NCBI GenBank assembly: GCA_965224285.1
Contig: OZ245043.1
Span: forward strand, 3,720,001-3,784,000
Direction: 5' to 3'
DNA length: 64,000 nucleotides
From: JAJCYK01 sp965224285
Lineage (GTDB): Bacteria > Bacteroidota > Bacteroidia > Cytophagales > Cyclobacteriaceae
Shown here: positions 1-9,244 of the stretch, piece after piece
How the letters are laid out: each line of letters begins with the position of its first letter
How positions within the stretch are numbered: position 1 is the stretch's first letter
Position numbers and translations under genes: made by a program
Notes under the pieces: generated by a model
What the model was told of the DNA's origin: nothing
What the model saw: only the letters and a program-made list of their open reading frames with translations
Databases searched by the model: none

Positions 1-3000
1 GTATTGAGGTAAAGCGAGCTTTCACCGGTAAATCGATTCCTGAAAAATCCCCTGAGATTATTTCGCTGACCTAGATAGGGCAGCTTGTAGTAAGGGATGT
101 CACCGCTGGACTTCCAACCACCAATCTTGATCCCCAAAGAGGTGGGTACCCATAACCAAATGGGGTAATATGTTTCCAGAGACGCTTTCCATAATACATA
201 GTTGCTATCCTCGGAATCTAAATAGAAGCCGTTGCTTAAAGAGGTAAACAGTCGAATGCCTCGGGTGCTTAGTCCCGGATCATCCCGCAGATCATAGTCC
301 AGTGTCACGGAGGGAGTCAGCAGATCTATTTGATCCAACCCTGGCACTTCATCGGGCAACATCTGCTCTATGATATTGCCTTCCCGGGTCCGGTTCTCCG
401 CATTTTCATAACCTAAAGTGATATTAAAGAAACTCTTTTCCAGAAAAATGCGCTCCAGGCCAATATTAAAGGCACGGCTGTCGTACCTCACCCGGTAAAA
501 ATCGTCATCAAAGAGTGCATCATCTTTTTCAGTATCATTTCCCAGTCCGAAGAAATAATTGAAGGTATTAGGCTGACCTATATGCAGTCCGCCAAGAAAA
601 TCCCATTTGCCTACTACATGGCGTAACCGCAAGTCATAGTTGAAGGTGAAGTTACTCTCTGTGGTCACGGATCCCCGGAATTGATGCCAGCTGCTGTAGG
701 GTTCTTTATCAAAGTTTTGATTTCTAAAACTGACCCCGGCATTTAATATAAATCCATCTGCCCTGTTGTAGCCCAGGCTTATGGATGGGAAATAGGTGTT
801 ATAGCGAAATGCGGTGCGCCGGTAATTGTATAGCTGGGCATCGCCATTACGTATGACTCTGGCCCCTGGGCCCAGAGTAAGCTGAGACTTATCCCCAATA
901 TCATAAATATAGGTTTTGCCTTTGTCTCGCCTCACATCCCTGGGATCTTCTACCGAATCTTTGTCAGGACCTGGCACTAATCTCAATAGGATCTGCTGAC
1001 CTGCTCCCTCCATCTCGAATTTATCCTGGCCCCCCAGGCCATATAAACGTACTTCATCTGTTTCCTGACGGGTAAAATTCCGGTGGTATTTATGCCGCAC
1101 CTGATCCTTTTTGGTGGTGGTTACACTCACCTCCATGCTGCCATCGGGTAAATTGCGGACCTGAAATTGATCGTCATCATTGGTGCCCACCACGTCTACC
1201 TCCCGGGCCAGTAACCGGTAGTATTCTTCAGCATACCGAGGGAGATCTTTCAGTCTTTGTTTTAACTTACTTATCAGCTCCCCGGATTGGCCATAGATCT
1301 CTTTAGGCAGGTTACGGAAGGCATCCTCCACTATTTCATCCCTCAACTTTTCCTGAATAAACTTACTCTCTTTGATCCAGTCCTCTTTGGTCAACTCATT
1401 GGCCAGCAACCTGTCCAGATGCCGGGCCTGCCAGGTAAGACTGCGGATGTCGTTGATGTAATGGCCAAAATTTTCCCCACTGGGCTTGGCCCATTCCCGG
1501 TCTGCCAGCCACGGTAAAAGCCCATCCCATAAGGAAAATACATGATCACGATCGCGGGGTATAGGCCGGTAAATAAACCCAGAGTCCGTTTTATAACCAG
1601 CCCACTTCCAGTTATCCTCGTGCTTGCCCCAATCACCCACCAGGATATCAAACAACCTGGCCCGGGCAAACTCGTGGGCAGCCACCTGGTTTTTGGCTGA
1701 TTTATACAGCTCTCTAAATAGTTGTTCGGTCTTAAGTACTTTATCAGCCCCGGCAAAGGGTTGCTTCACATTCTTTACCCTGGTGGGATGCTCTTCCAGC
1801 ATGCCCAGTAAACCTGCATAAGCGCCGAATTCTCCCAGCTGTTCCCGCTCCGGCAGTAGATACAATCTCGGATGAGGGTGCAGTATACCCAATTCATTAA
1901 GTAAGATATCAGTGACCAAAGCTCCGTAGGGATGCTGGGTAGTGGTCTGGTCCCGCAAAGTTTTACTGATGATGGTGTTGCGGTATTTAGCGCTAATGGC
2001 TTTGGAGGGATCTTTATTCACCGATCTAAAAACATACTGCCGTCCATCACCGCCTTTCAGTTTTATGGAAGTAGTCTGTCTGCCCCCTCCTTTTTCAAAG
2101 GGACGGAGTCCGCCATAGGTCGTTTCCAGGTTCAGCACCGGAACTTCTATCTCCGTCAACCAGGCTTCCCGGTGATGCTTGCCTAATAAAAATCTTTTAG
2201 TGCCGCCCGCTGCATATTCAGGGCCTGCCGGGACCCGGGCGCTGGTCTGGCCCGGTGTTAACTTGGCGCTGCCCATGGCTTTAGCTACATCCTCACTATT
2301 CCCATTGGAATTGTTCAACAGTACTTTACTATACAGATTTTTAATGGTCTGTCCTTCAAATTGCCATACGTTTGCTTCCAATTTACCCGATTGGTAAAGA
2401 TCGATAGCCACAAACCCCGGGGTTTTCCAGCTTTGGGTTCCCTTGTTCCGGGATGGTGAATACCGGCCAAAACCTCCATTGTTGATCTGCCAGTGGCTAT
2501 TAATAGGAAATAACTCCAGGTCATGTTCATGAGCCGAAAGTAATATCAGGTGCTGATATTCGTCTATTATTGCGTTTAGCTGAATATTAAAGTCCCGATA
2601 ATTTTGGTGGGACAAGTCTCTGGGGTTGCCGTGAAATTGGTGACGGCCTAGCCTGAAACTGCCAACCAGGGGTAGAGGCTTAAGGTGTTCAAGAAATGGA
2701 TAGTGTCCTCCGTATCTTCCCAATGAAGCTAGAGGGAAGTGACCGGCAATAATGGCATACCTGTTTTCGCGTTCGTCTATGGCTTCTCTCAATTCTTCAT
2801 AAAAGCTTTCCGCAGTGGCTACCTTGCAATCAGCATCTTCCGGCCATGGTTTATCATAGGGATGGTTAAACCACTGCGAATTAAACATGATGATCCTGAT
2901 ATGGTCTTCAATATCAATAACATCTGGACCCGGGCAGCCTTTGTCCAAGGTGAAATGCACATTTTCCAGATCCAGGTCCTCGATAGTATCTTCCAGACGC

Positions 3001-3368
3001 TTTACCATTCTCAAACCTCCGGGACCGGAATTGGCCCAATCCCGGTCGCCGGGAATAATATAGATATTTGAATTGGCGATGGAGGCCAGTGATTTAATAA
3101 GACCGGTAGCTTTGTCCAGATCTCCGGCCAGGCTTTCTTCCTTACCACTGATCAAATCTCCATTTATCAACAAATGTAAGGTTGTACCCTCCGACATCAG
3201 CGATTTGATGGCTTCTGATAATTTATCCGGATCGTTCAGCTCGGCAGTATTGCCCAGGGTAAGAATTTTATGTAAAGGAGATGTTTGGGCGCTGGCTTCC
3301 ATGGTCCATATTCCCGCTACTAGGAGGCTCTGGAGTAACCAATGAATAAACCAGTGAAATCTTAACAT
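1..3368 (-). CDS. Phosphoesterase / kinase-like / Omp85 barrel fusion protein (3' end cut off)
   Basis: Reading from ATG at 3368 the frame stays open to the window edge, giving 1122 residues with no stop, so the C-terminus is missing. Residues 1-28 look like a signal peptide. Residues 30-300 resemble a calcineurin-like phosphoesterase (LLINGDLIS, PGDRDWA, AGHFPLASLG, SAHEHDLELF), but the usual first metal-binding Asp is absent (TLGNTAEL) and the GNHD motif reads GDRD. The middle (about 370-720) contains GDWGKHEDNW (578-587) and IPRDRDHVF (603-611), which look like the catalytic and metal loops of HipA/Fam20-type kinases. From about 840 on, alternating aromatic strands match a BamA/TamA-type surface-antigen barrel. 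Such phosphoesterase-barrel proteins are known in Bacteroidota; the kinase resemblance is my inference. It probably sits in the outer membrane. Confidence 0.75.
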   Translation of the reverse strand, partial: MLRFHWFIHWLLQSLLVAGIWTMEASAQTSPLHKILTLGNTAELNDPDKLSEAIKSLMSEGTTLHLLINGDLISGKEESLAGDLDKATGLIKSLASIANSNIYIIPGDRDWANSGPGGLRMVKRLEDTIEDLDLENVHFTLDKGCPGPDVIDIEDHIRIIMFNSQWFNHPYDKPWPEDADCKVATAESFYEELREAIDERENRYAIIAGHFPLASLGRYGGHYPFLEHLKPLPLVGSFRLGRHQFHGNPRDLSHQNYRDFNIQLNAIIDEYQHLILLSAHEHDLELFPINSHWQINNGGFGRYSPSRNKGTQSWKTPGFVAIDLYQSGKLEANVWQFEGQTIKNLYSKVLLNNSNGNSEDVAKAMGSAKLTPGQTSARVPAGPEYAAGGTKRFLLGKHHREAWLTEIEVPVLNLETTYGGLRPFEKGGGRQTTSIKLKGGDGRQYVFRSVNKDPSKAISAKYRNTIISKTLRDQTTTQHPYGALVTDILLNELGILHPHPRLYLLPEREQLGEFGAYAGLLGMLEEHPTRVKNVKQPFAGADKVLKTEQLFRELYKSAKNQVAAHEFARARLFDILVGDWGKHEDNWKWAGYKTDSGFIYRPIPRDRDHVFSLWDGLLPWLADREWAKPSGENFGHYINDIRSLTWQARHLDRLLANELTKEDWIKESKFIQEKLRDEIVEDAFRNLPKEIYGQSGELISKLKQRLKDLPRYAEEYYRLLAREVDVVGTNDDDQFQVRNLPDGSMEVSVTTTKKDQVRHKYHRNFTRQETDEVRLYGLGGQDKFEMEGAGQQILLRLVPGPDKDSVEDPRDVRRDKGKTYIYDIGDKSQLTLGPGARVIRNGDAQLYNYRRTAFRYNTYFPSISLGYNRADGFILNAGVSFRNQNFDKEPYSSWHQFRGSVTTESNFTFNYDLRLRHVVGKWDFLGGLHIGQPNTFNYFFGLGNDTEKDDALFDDDFYRVRYDSRAFNIGLERIFLEKSFFNITLGYENAENRTREGNIIEQMLPDEVPGLDQIDLLTPSVTLDYDLRDDPGLSTRGIRLFTSLSNGFYLDSEDSNYVLWKASLETYYPIWLWVPTSLGIKIGGWKSSGDIPYYKLPYLGQRNNLRGFFRNRFTGESSLYLN

Positions 3369-3498
3369 GACAATGACCCTAGCTGATGGCCTTCGCCATC
3401 GAAACTTTTAGCGGGCTGGTAATTCTGCAATGAACAGGCCACTACACCGACCCTTACTATAGTTAATGTAGGAAAAATCGATAACTATTGGAAGTCTG
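3369..3498. other. Short intergenic region with small hairpin
   Basis: 130 bp between two minus-strand genes. It contains a perfect 6-bp stem with a 4-base loop (3385-3390 with 3395-3400). There is no U-tract on the minus strand, so it is a poor intrinsic terminator. I see no small reading frame worth calling. Confidence 0.3.
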
Positions 3499-4500
3499 CT
3501 AAGCCGATTGTCGGTCCCGGTACTGGGCCGGGGTCATTTTCATTTTTTTCTTAAATGATGAATAAAATGCGGACAGGGTACTGAATCCTGAATCGTAGGC
3601 AATGGATTCAATACTCAAGGCCTTTTTGGGATCATTTTCCAGTTTCATTTTGGCCTCCTCAATGCGAAAACCATTTACAAACTCTGGGAAGGTTTGATGG
3701 AATACTTCGTTAATGGCCCTTGAAATTAAATACGCTGGCTGGTTAAGCACCCCTGAAACTTTATTGAGGGTAACGTCTTCTTCCCGGTATATCTTCTCTT
3801 TTTCAAACAATAATCTGGTGGATTCAGCTACTTCTTTGAGTTGAATTCCGTTGCCGCTTTTGTGAGTGCTGTAACTGAAAAGTTTTCGCCTTTGCATGGC
3901 CCAGAAACTCAAGAAATACAATACCACCACCGCGGCTCCGGTAGCTATTATATAAGACAGGAAACTGTCAGCAAAGAGCTGATATAGAAAAGCCAGCCAA
4001 ATGGCTCCAACTCCGCTCAATAGGCGCAGACACCATTCCTTTTTCAGCTGATTGGTCCGCAGCTGAGAAAAGTTACTTTGTACAAACCAACCGGCCCATA
4101 GCAGGTAGATCATGATCTGCAGCACTACCAGCTGATAGTAAAGGTAGATCACGCCTTCATCAACTACAGCCACGGTGATAGCAATAATCAGGGAAGGCAT
4201 GAAATGACAGAGGTGCAATCGGTGAAAAGTTACCCCGAATAACGCCTGGATATAGAGGTAGACCAAGGGTCCGATGGCAGCCATGCCGATAAGGCCAATG
4301 GCCGGATAAACTTCTGAAGCATCGGGAAAAGCAATGATGATCACAGACTTGGTAATACGCAGGGCCAGGGCAAAAAGCAGCAGCGCCAACAGCTTATTGG
4401 GATAACTATCTTTTCTGGTTTGGAATAAATAAGTACCAAAGAAAAGAGAGTTCCCAATGGCCAGTGCACTGACGGCCGCCATCACTATTACATAATCCAT
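3499..4500 (-). CDS. AraC-family regulator with multi-span membrane N-terminus
   Basis: 333 residues. The first about 200 residues form six or seven hydrophobic segments; the last about 100 (from around 235) are an AraC/XylS double helix-turn-helix, with the typical second helix-turn-helix ending in SGFSTLSAFYSSFKKKMKMTPAQYR. This architecture is common in Bacteroidota: a membrane sensor fused directly to its DNA-binding domain, so signal reception and transcription control sit in one protein. The ligand is unknown. It is divergent from the serine hydrolase gene starting at 4667, which is a plausible target. It is the first of three regulators of this type within 7 kb. Confidence 0.85.
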   Translation of the reverse strand: MDYVIVMAAVSALAIGNSLFFGTYLFQTRKDSYPNKLLALLLFALALRITKSVIIIAFPDASEVYPAIGLIGMAAIGPLVYLYIQALFGVTFHRLHLCHFMPSLIIAITVAVVDEGVIYLYYQLVVLQIMIYLLWAGWFVQSNFSQLRTNQLKKEWCLRLLSGVGAIWLAFLYQLFADSFLSYIIATGAAVVVLYFLSFWAMQRRKLFSYSTHKSGNGIQLKEVAESTRLLFEKEKIYREEDVTLNKVSGVLNQPAYLISRAINEVFHQTFPEFVNGFRIEEAKMKLENDPKKALSIESIAYDSGFSTLSAFYSSFKKKMKMTPAQYRDRQSA

Positions 4501-4666
4501 ATCAACGGAGATCTTCCATAGTTAAAGATGCTCTTTTTTCTACAATTACCGTACTGCACCGATTATCACTATAAAAATAACCACTGGTGCTAATTTATAA
4601 ATCACTAGTTCCTTTTTATAAATGAAAATAGCGCCTTTCCGGTTACACCTTACCTTGAACCTAAAA

Positions 4667-5836
4667 ATGAAAACATATTATCTGATCATGCTATGTCTGC
4701 TAATGGGAATTAACCCAATTATCCATGGGCAGACGCTTAGCCAGAAAAACCTGGATCATTTAATTGCCAGGGCGGAAGGGGCCAACTCGGATGGAATGGT
4801 GATTTATTACCAACAAGAACTGGTTGGAAGTTGGTATTTTGACAAGTCTCCACAGTTGGTGGACATCAAATCAGTAACTAAATCCATTACCAACCTGGCC
4901 ATCGGCTATTTGGTCTCTTCTGGTAAGCTGCAGATCGATCAACCAGTAAGCGATTATTACCCTGAGTGGGCTCAAGAAAACAAAAGTGATATTACCATAA
5001 GACATCTGCTGGCTCATACCTCAGGTTTGTTGGACTCAGAATTTTCGTTGGTGGAAGAAACGGCCAACATTGTGGATTTTGCCCTGGCCTCAGATCTTAG
5101 TCATCCGGTAGGCAAATTTCATGTCTACAATAACAAAGCGGTAAATCTTTTAGCAGGAATTATAGAAAAGGCCGATGGCCGCAAGCTGGATCAGCTTATG
5201 AAGGAGGAAATATTTACCCCTCTTGGAATTTCTGACTATCAATGGCCAACCGACCAGATCGGCAACCCTTATGTAATGGCTTTTCTAAAACTATACCCTG
5301 AAGATCTGGCCAAGATCGGACAGTTAGCGCTTAACCGGGGAAACTGGCAGGGCCGACAATTAATCGATGAGCAGTGGTTTGTGCAATCAACTAAGCCGGC
5401 ATCTGATCAGATACCTCACTATGGATTGCTATGGGAACTCCTGACTGATGATTTCAAAAGAGTAGTGGATGAAAAGCAGATCAGTGCTTTACGAGATGCC
5501 GGGGTGGATGAGGCGTTTATCGAAAAGGCCAGGCAAATGATTGGTGAGTACCAGAGTTATCGGGAATATTATGGCAAAGTAAGGGAGGTATACGGTGGAG
5601 ACTTCTCTCAGGTCTTTCAAAAAAAGTTGATACCCTATGGAGTCGCATTAGCCCGTTTCCAAACCGACGGAAACTGGGGGTATGCAGGCATTGGATATCT
5701 TGGCCAATATCTGGTAATATATCCGGAACATCAATTGGTTGCGGTGAGGCTGATCAACCACTATCCGGAATATAATTGGGATACTGATGAATTTACAGAA
5801 TTTCCGGAATTGGTGAAATCGCTGATCCAGGAATGA
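4667..5836 (+). CDS. Secreted serine hydrolase, class C beta-lactamase-like
   Basis: 389 residues from the chosen ATG at 4667. An in-frame ATG lies at 4622, but the 4667 start places a clean signal peptide at the N-terminus (cut after HGQ). The family catalytic SxxK is SVTK (Ser69/Lys72) and the YxN motif is YNN (Tyr154). HTSGL, found in many penicillin-binding/esterase-like members, follows the SxxK. The third motif is not canonical KTG; the region reads WGYAGIGYLGQY. Members include esterases, peptidases and D-aminopeptidases, so the substrate is open; there is no specific evidence for antibiotic resistance. It is divergent from the AraC regulator gene ending upstream at 4500. Confidence 0.8.
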   Translation: MKTYYLIMLCLLMGINPIIHGQTLSQKNLDHLIARAEGANSDGMVIYYQQELVGSWYFDKSPQLVDIKSVTKSITNLAIGYLVSSGKLQIDQPVSDYYPEWAQENKSDITIRHLLAHTSGLLDSEFSLVEETANIVDFALASDLSHPVGKFHVYNNKAVNLLAGIIEKADGRKLDQLMKEEIFTPLGISDYQWPTDQIGNPYVMAFLKLYPEDLAKIGQLALNRGNWQGRQLIDEQWFVQSTKPASDQIPHYGLLWELLTDDFKRVVDEKQISALRDAGVDEAFIEKARQMIGEYQSYREYYGKVREVYGGDFSQVFQKKLIPYGVALARFQTDGNWGYAGIGYLGQYLVIYPEHQLVAVRLINHYPEYNWDTDEFTEFPELVKSLIQE

Positions 5837-5855
5837 GGCCATCCGGCCAGCCTCC

Positions 5856-6386
5856 TCATTCCAGTTTATAGTAAGTATACTCCGGGGGCTTTAGTCCATT
5901 CAATCGAAAGTACAGGTTGGCTTTGGAGCGATGATTTACCAGATGATCCTGGATAGAGATAAAGGCGTATTTTAAAGGAATATCTCCTCCGGAGAAATAT
6001 TGAACCGATCTTTTCAGATCCTTCACCGTAAGCGCTGTTAAAAGTTCCGTACCGTGATCGAATTGTTCTTTAAGATATTCAATCACCTGGGATTTATTTA
6101 GGGTTTCAGCCTTGGGCTGGCTGGGGAGCCCTACTCTTTTTCCCTCAATAAGATATTGATACATCCAGGGGATAGTATGGCCGATGTGCAGCATTTGCTG
6201 TTTAAAGGTCCTCATTTCCCCAGTAGGCCGGTAGTCGTAAAGAGAGTCAGGCATTGCTTCGGCTAACTCAATAGTGAGATTTTTGGCAGAGATCCAAATT
6301 GGCAGATACTCTTTGGCAAACTCTGTCTGTCCTGATGATCCCAGGTGCACCAGCAAAATAGTTAGCAGAAATAGGTATTTTTTCAT
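5856..6386 (-). CDS. Secreted DinB-like (YfiT/DinB fold) protein
   Basis: 176 residues from ATG at 6386, which starts a clear signal peptide (MKKYLFLLTILL...SSGQ); the longer frame to 6440 begins with TTG and adds 18 residues before the signal. The body matches DinB-family four-helix bundles: a first His in the QMLHIGHTIPW helix and the C-terminal HLVNHRSKANLYFRLNGLKPP motif, the usual metal-binding triad positions. Family members bind a metal and include thiol transferases, but most secreted Bacteroidota copies have no assigned reaction. It lies 104 bp downstream of the second AraC gene on the same strand. It ends 20 bp from the convergent serine hydrolase gene. Confidence 0.75.
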   Translation of the reverse strand: MKKYLFLLTILLVHLGSSGQTEFAKEYLPIWISAKNLTIELAEAMPDSLYDYRPTGEMRTFKQQMLHIGHTIPWMYQYLIEGKRVGLPSQPKAETLNKSQVIEYLKEQFDHGTELLTALTVKDLKRSVQYFSGGDIPLKYAFISIQDHLVNHRSKANLYFRLNGLKPPEYTYYKLE

Positions 6387-6490
6387 AATTATAGGTTGAC
6401 CAATTGAATTAATAAGATACAACCGTTGAACGGGAATCAAATGCTGGTTCGTAAATCGCTATCGGTAATCGAATTTAATTTAATTAATCC

Positions 6491-7642
6491 TCAGGCCTGC
6501 TTTCGATCACCGGCCTCTGCCACAAAATCAGAGGGGGATTTGCCGGTAAACTTTCTGAAGATTCGATTAAATGACGATTTACTGCTGAATCCAGCTTCAT
6601 AGGCAATAGCCAGATAAGTAAGGTGTTGATTGTCGGGATTTAGCAGCTTCTTCTTGGCTTCCTCTACTCTATAGCTGTTGATATAGTCGAAAAAATTGCT
6701 GTCCATTTCATGGTTTAGTACTTGAGAAAGATGGTTGGTGGTTACAGATAAGGATTTTGCTAATTCATTTAACCTGAGATCGCTTTTCAAGAAAGGCTTG
6801 TCCTGTTTCATTAATTTACCAAGTCGCTTTGCAATATCATGTGAGACTTCCTCTGGAAGCATAGATTTTTCATATTTAACCTGATTTGAGGCTACCTTCA
6901 ATTCATAGTAAATCACCGGATGTTTCCAGGCGTAATACCCTATCGCCAGGATAAAAAACGCTTGACCTATGAAGATCAAACTATCGATAAATGGGGTATA
7001 AGAATTGACTATTGCCAGGAATATAAAAACACCTAAATGCAGCAAGGTATAAATGGAGAACCAAACGGTTAGTTTGTTCAACCATTCTACACGGAAGATA
7101 CCATCATCGGATTGTTGATCCCTGAATTTTCTTTGCCATTTAATTATTATCCTATAGGAGAAATACAGATAGGTGCCTAATTGCGTGATCTTGAACAGCA
7201 TCATGACCCCTGTCCTGGGCCCGATGGTATATACCTGTTGAGATAAAATGGTTTGGATATGGATTATTTTAGCGTCTGCCGGCATGGTATAAATGGGGAT
7301 ATGGTCGATAACGCCCACCAATAAAGGTATCAAATGAAGGATATCCCACCCTCGCCACCTATAGCGCCGGCCAGTTGAAAAACTTATATAGAAGTAAAAA
7401 AGCGGCCCTATGAGAAAATGGAGGGGAAAGGTCACTGAAATGATTCCCGGAACATAACGGTACCAGCCGGAAAAGACCACCACTGCCTCAAGCAATGACA
7501 AGGCCATACAAAGGATCATAGTTCCTAACAACAGATTGCTGGACGGTTGACCCTTTTTACTCCTTAACAAAAGATAGCTGAGGATTAAACCGTTAGTGGC
7601 GGCAACAAATAGTAACGGTATTGAAATTTCTAGGTTAGTCAA
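6491..7642 (-). CDS. AraC-family regulator with multi-span membrane N-terminus
   Basis: 383 residues, starting at a TTG that overlaps the end of the preceding gene by 8 bp (the overlap GTTGACTAA contains both signals), which suggests translational coupling. Roughly residues 1-240 are hydrophobic spans with short loops; residues 280-375 are the AraC helix-turn-helix pair (AIAYEAGFSSKSSFNRIFRKFTG). It is the last gene of a three-gene overlapping run (8685 to 6491) with two small secreted beta-barrel-like proteins. Co-transcription suggests that the two exported proteins and the sensor act in one response; this is inference. No ligand can be named. Confidence 0.85.
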   Translation of the reverse strand: MTNLEISIPLLFVAATNGLILSYLLLRSKKGQPSSNLLLGTMILCMALSLLEAVVVFSGWYRYVPGIISVTFPLHFLIGPLFYFYISFSTGRRYRWRGWDILHLIPLLVGVIDHIPIYTMPADAKIIHIQTILSQQVYTIGPRTGVMMLFKITQLGTYLYFSYRIIIKWQRKFRDQQSDDGIFRVEWLNKLTVWFSIYTLLHLGVFIFLAIVNSYTPFIDSLIFIGQAFFILAIGYYAWKHPVIYYELKVASNQVKYEKSMLPEEVSHDIAKRLGKLMKQDKPFLKSDLRLNELAKSLSVTTNHLSQVLNHEMDSNFFDYINSYRVEEAKKKLLNPDNQHLTYLAIAYEAGFSSKSSFNRIFRKFTGKSPSDFVAEAGDRKQA

Positions 7643-8195
7643 CTGTCTTCCGTTCTGTTTGTCGGTTGCTTATGATCCAGGTTTTTCCTTGATCCAGGGA
7701 ATAATGCATGACTATTTCATGCTGCTTTTCTCCAAAGTTGTAATAGGTTCTTCGCCACATCATGGATTTTCCGTTTTTGAAAACCCGATCTTTTGAGGTG
7801 AGAATTAGCTTCTCATTTTCAAAATTTCCTACAAATTCGTCATAATTGCCCCACGCATCAAGCGCTACCATCACATATTGGTTTGTCGCCAGATGATAGA
7901 ATAATAAACTCCTACCAGCTTCCCCATTCTCATAGAAGCTTTTCATCTCATAGGCCCGCCTGTTCAGAACGGGATAAACTTCAGACTGAAAGCGTGATCG
8001 TTTTCTTTCCCGGCCCTCTGAATCGAGAAATATGGATTCGTTTTCCCAGTTTCCTTCGAAGAACGCCAATTTATTCATTTGGTTTGGGATAGGGGGGATT
8101 TCTGACATTTGCCCCTGAAGATCAACTACAGCAAAGCTAAAGAAGGTAGCGAAAATTAAATTGAAGTTCTCAATCGAGCTTAGTCCAAATCTCAT
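7635..8195 (-). CDS. Secreted DUF1579-like protein
   Basis: 186 residues from ATG at 8195, where a hydrophobic N-terminus begins. The reading frame extends to 8276, but those extra residues lie inside the preceding gene and are polar. The core (FFEGNWENESIFLDSEGRE onward) resembles DUF1579/heme-binding-like beta-barrel proteins: an initial G-x-W strand and repeated antiparallel strands ending with HYSLDQGKTW. The start overlaps the previous stop by 26 bp and the end overlaps the AraC start by 8 bp. Function is unknown; a role in binding a small lipophilic or tetrapyrrole ligand would be inference from fold only. Confidence 0.6.
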   Translation of the reverse strand: MRFGLSSIENFNLIFATFFSFAVVDLQGQMSEIPPIPNQMNKLAFFEGNWENESIFLDSEGRERKRSRFQSEVYPVLNRRAYEMKSFYENGEAGRSLLFYHLATNQYVMVALDAWGNYDEFVGNFENEKLILTSKDRVFKNGKSMMWRRTYYNFGEKQHEIVMHYSLDQGKTWIISNRQTERKTVD

Positions 8196-8685
8196 GGCTG
8201 ATTTTTTTCCAGTTTTGGTTTTGTTTGAGGTGGGTTTCTGAGTGGAATGTACCGTTTTCCACCAAGGTAAATTCATCCCTTAGCTCCACCAGCTTGCCAT
8301 CCTGGGAGTAACCGTGGTAGATCCATATATACCCGTCCTTACTGACACCACTGCCAATCCCAACCCGGCCGCTGGGACTGAATCCGTAATAATAAACTTG
8401 TTTTTTTACCGGATCCCAACCTTTAAACCCTTCCCATAATATCATTTCTTCTCCGTCACTTTTGGTTTGGGTAATGATCATTTTGATGATGGTCTGGTTT
8501 TTATCATAATACTGTAAGTGGTACAAGAAGTAGTATTCCTTTCCTTGAGGGTCCTGTTTGGTTTCCGATTGCCAGGTCCCTAAATAATTTTTGAGATCTT
8601 CCCAATCTTGATTCTGAGCAGCTAATGTGGTCCCAATCAATAATAAGGGCATTATAATGATGAAGTTGGTCGATTTCATAATCAT
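8170..8685 (-). CDS. Secreted lipocalin/DUF1579-like protein
   Basis: 171 residues with signal peptide (cut near TLAAQ). An ATG two codons in (8679) is an equally good start. The mature part begins with LKNYLGTWQSE, the tryptophan-bearing first strand typical of lipocalin-like and DUF1579 barrels, and has beta-hairpins such as WDPVKKQVYYYGFSPSGR. First gene of an overlapping run with a second barrel-like protein and an AraC regulator. I do not recognise a specific function. The two barrel proteins share the G-x-W start and similar length, so they may be distant paralogues. Confidence 0.6.
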   Translation of the reverse strand: MIMKSTNFIIIMPLLLIGTTLAAQNQDWEDLKNYLGTWQSETKQDPQGKEYYFLYHLQYYDKNQTIIKMIITQTKSDGEEMILWEGFKGWDPVKKQVYYYGFSPSGRVGIGSGVSKDGYIWIYHGYSQDGKLVELRDEFTLVENGTFHSETHLKQNQNWKKISHEIWTKLD

Positions 8686-8864
8686 TGCAATTTCTTTTAT
8701 TTAAGGATAACCACTTAGTCTCTATATTTCGACCTACCCTGAACGATGGGACTCTTAATAATGGACTAATGGACAGAATCCTAGTTTGGTTATCGCTGGT
8801 GGATCCATTATGATTATTTACCACGGATTTATTAATATTGATTTCCACCCTCACTCTGATTATC

Positions 8865-9239
8865 ATGAAGTTGAATGCTAAAACGGTGCAAGAGTATTAT
8901 GAGAAAGTCCCTCCGCACCGGCAGAAGGCCATGACGGCGCTGCGGGAGATGATTATTGAAAATGCGCCAGAAGTGGAAGAGACCTTTCAACATGAATTAC
9001 CTTTCTATAATTTAGCGGATAGCCCGTTTATTGCCCTGGCGTCTCAAAAAAACCACATTTCCTTATACCTGAATGATCCATCGCTGATACAAGAATATAC
9101 TCCCAAGCTGGGTAAAGTAAGCGCCGGGAAAAATTGCCTGAGGATTAGAAATTTTGACCTTCTTGACCAGGCCCAATTGGTGGAACTCATCCGGGTTGCT
9201 TATAAAAAACGACTGGACCGTCACGGACTACCGGGATAA
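8865..9239 (+). CDS. DUF1801 (YdhG-like) protein
   Basis: 124 residues from ATG at 8865; the frame could extend to 8838 but the DUF1801 domain starts immediately after 8865. The pattern TVQEYYEKVPPHRQKAMTALREMI, then EETFQHELPFYNL and the ISLYLND segment, matches small cytoplasmic DUF1801 proteins. No enzymatic activity is established for the family. It is a single plus-strand gene between two minus-strand runs, ending 5 bp before the convergent AraC gene. No signal peptide. Confidence 0.75.
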   Translation: MKLNAKTVQEYYEKVPPHRQKAMTALREMIIENAPEVEETFQHELPFYNLADSPFIALASQKNHISLYLNDPSLIQEYTPKLGKVSAGKNCLRIRNFDLLDQAQLVELIRVAYKKRLDRHGLPG

Positions 9240-9244
9240 ACAGA

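Noticed and set aside
3385..3400. Hairpin after the first AraC gene as an intrinsic terminator
   Set aside because: The stem is perfect but no T-tract follows on the minus strand.
4622..5836. Class C beta-lactamase conferring resistance
   Set aside because: The SxxK and YxN motifs are shared by many esterases and peptidases, and the KTG motif is not evident, so resistance cannot be claimed.
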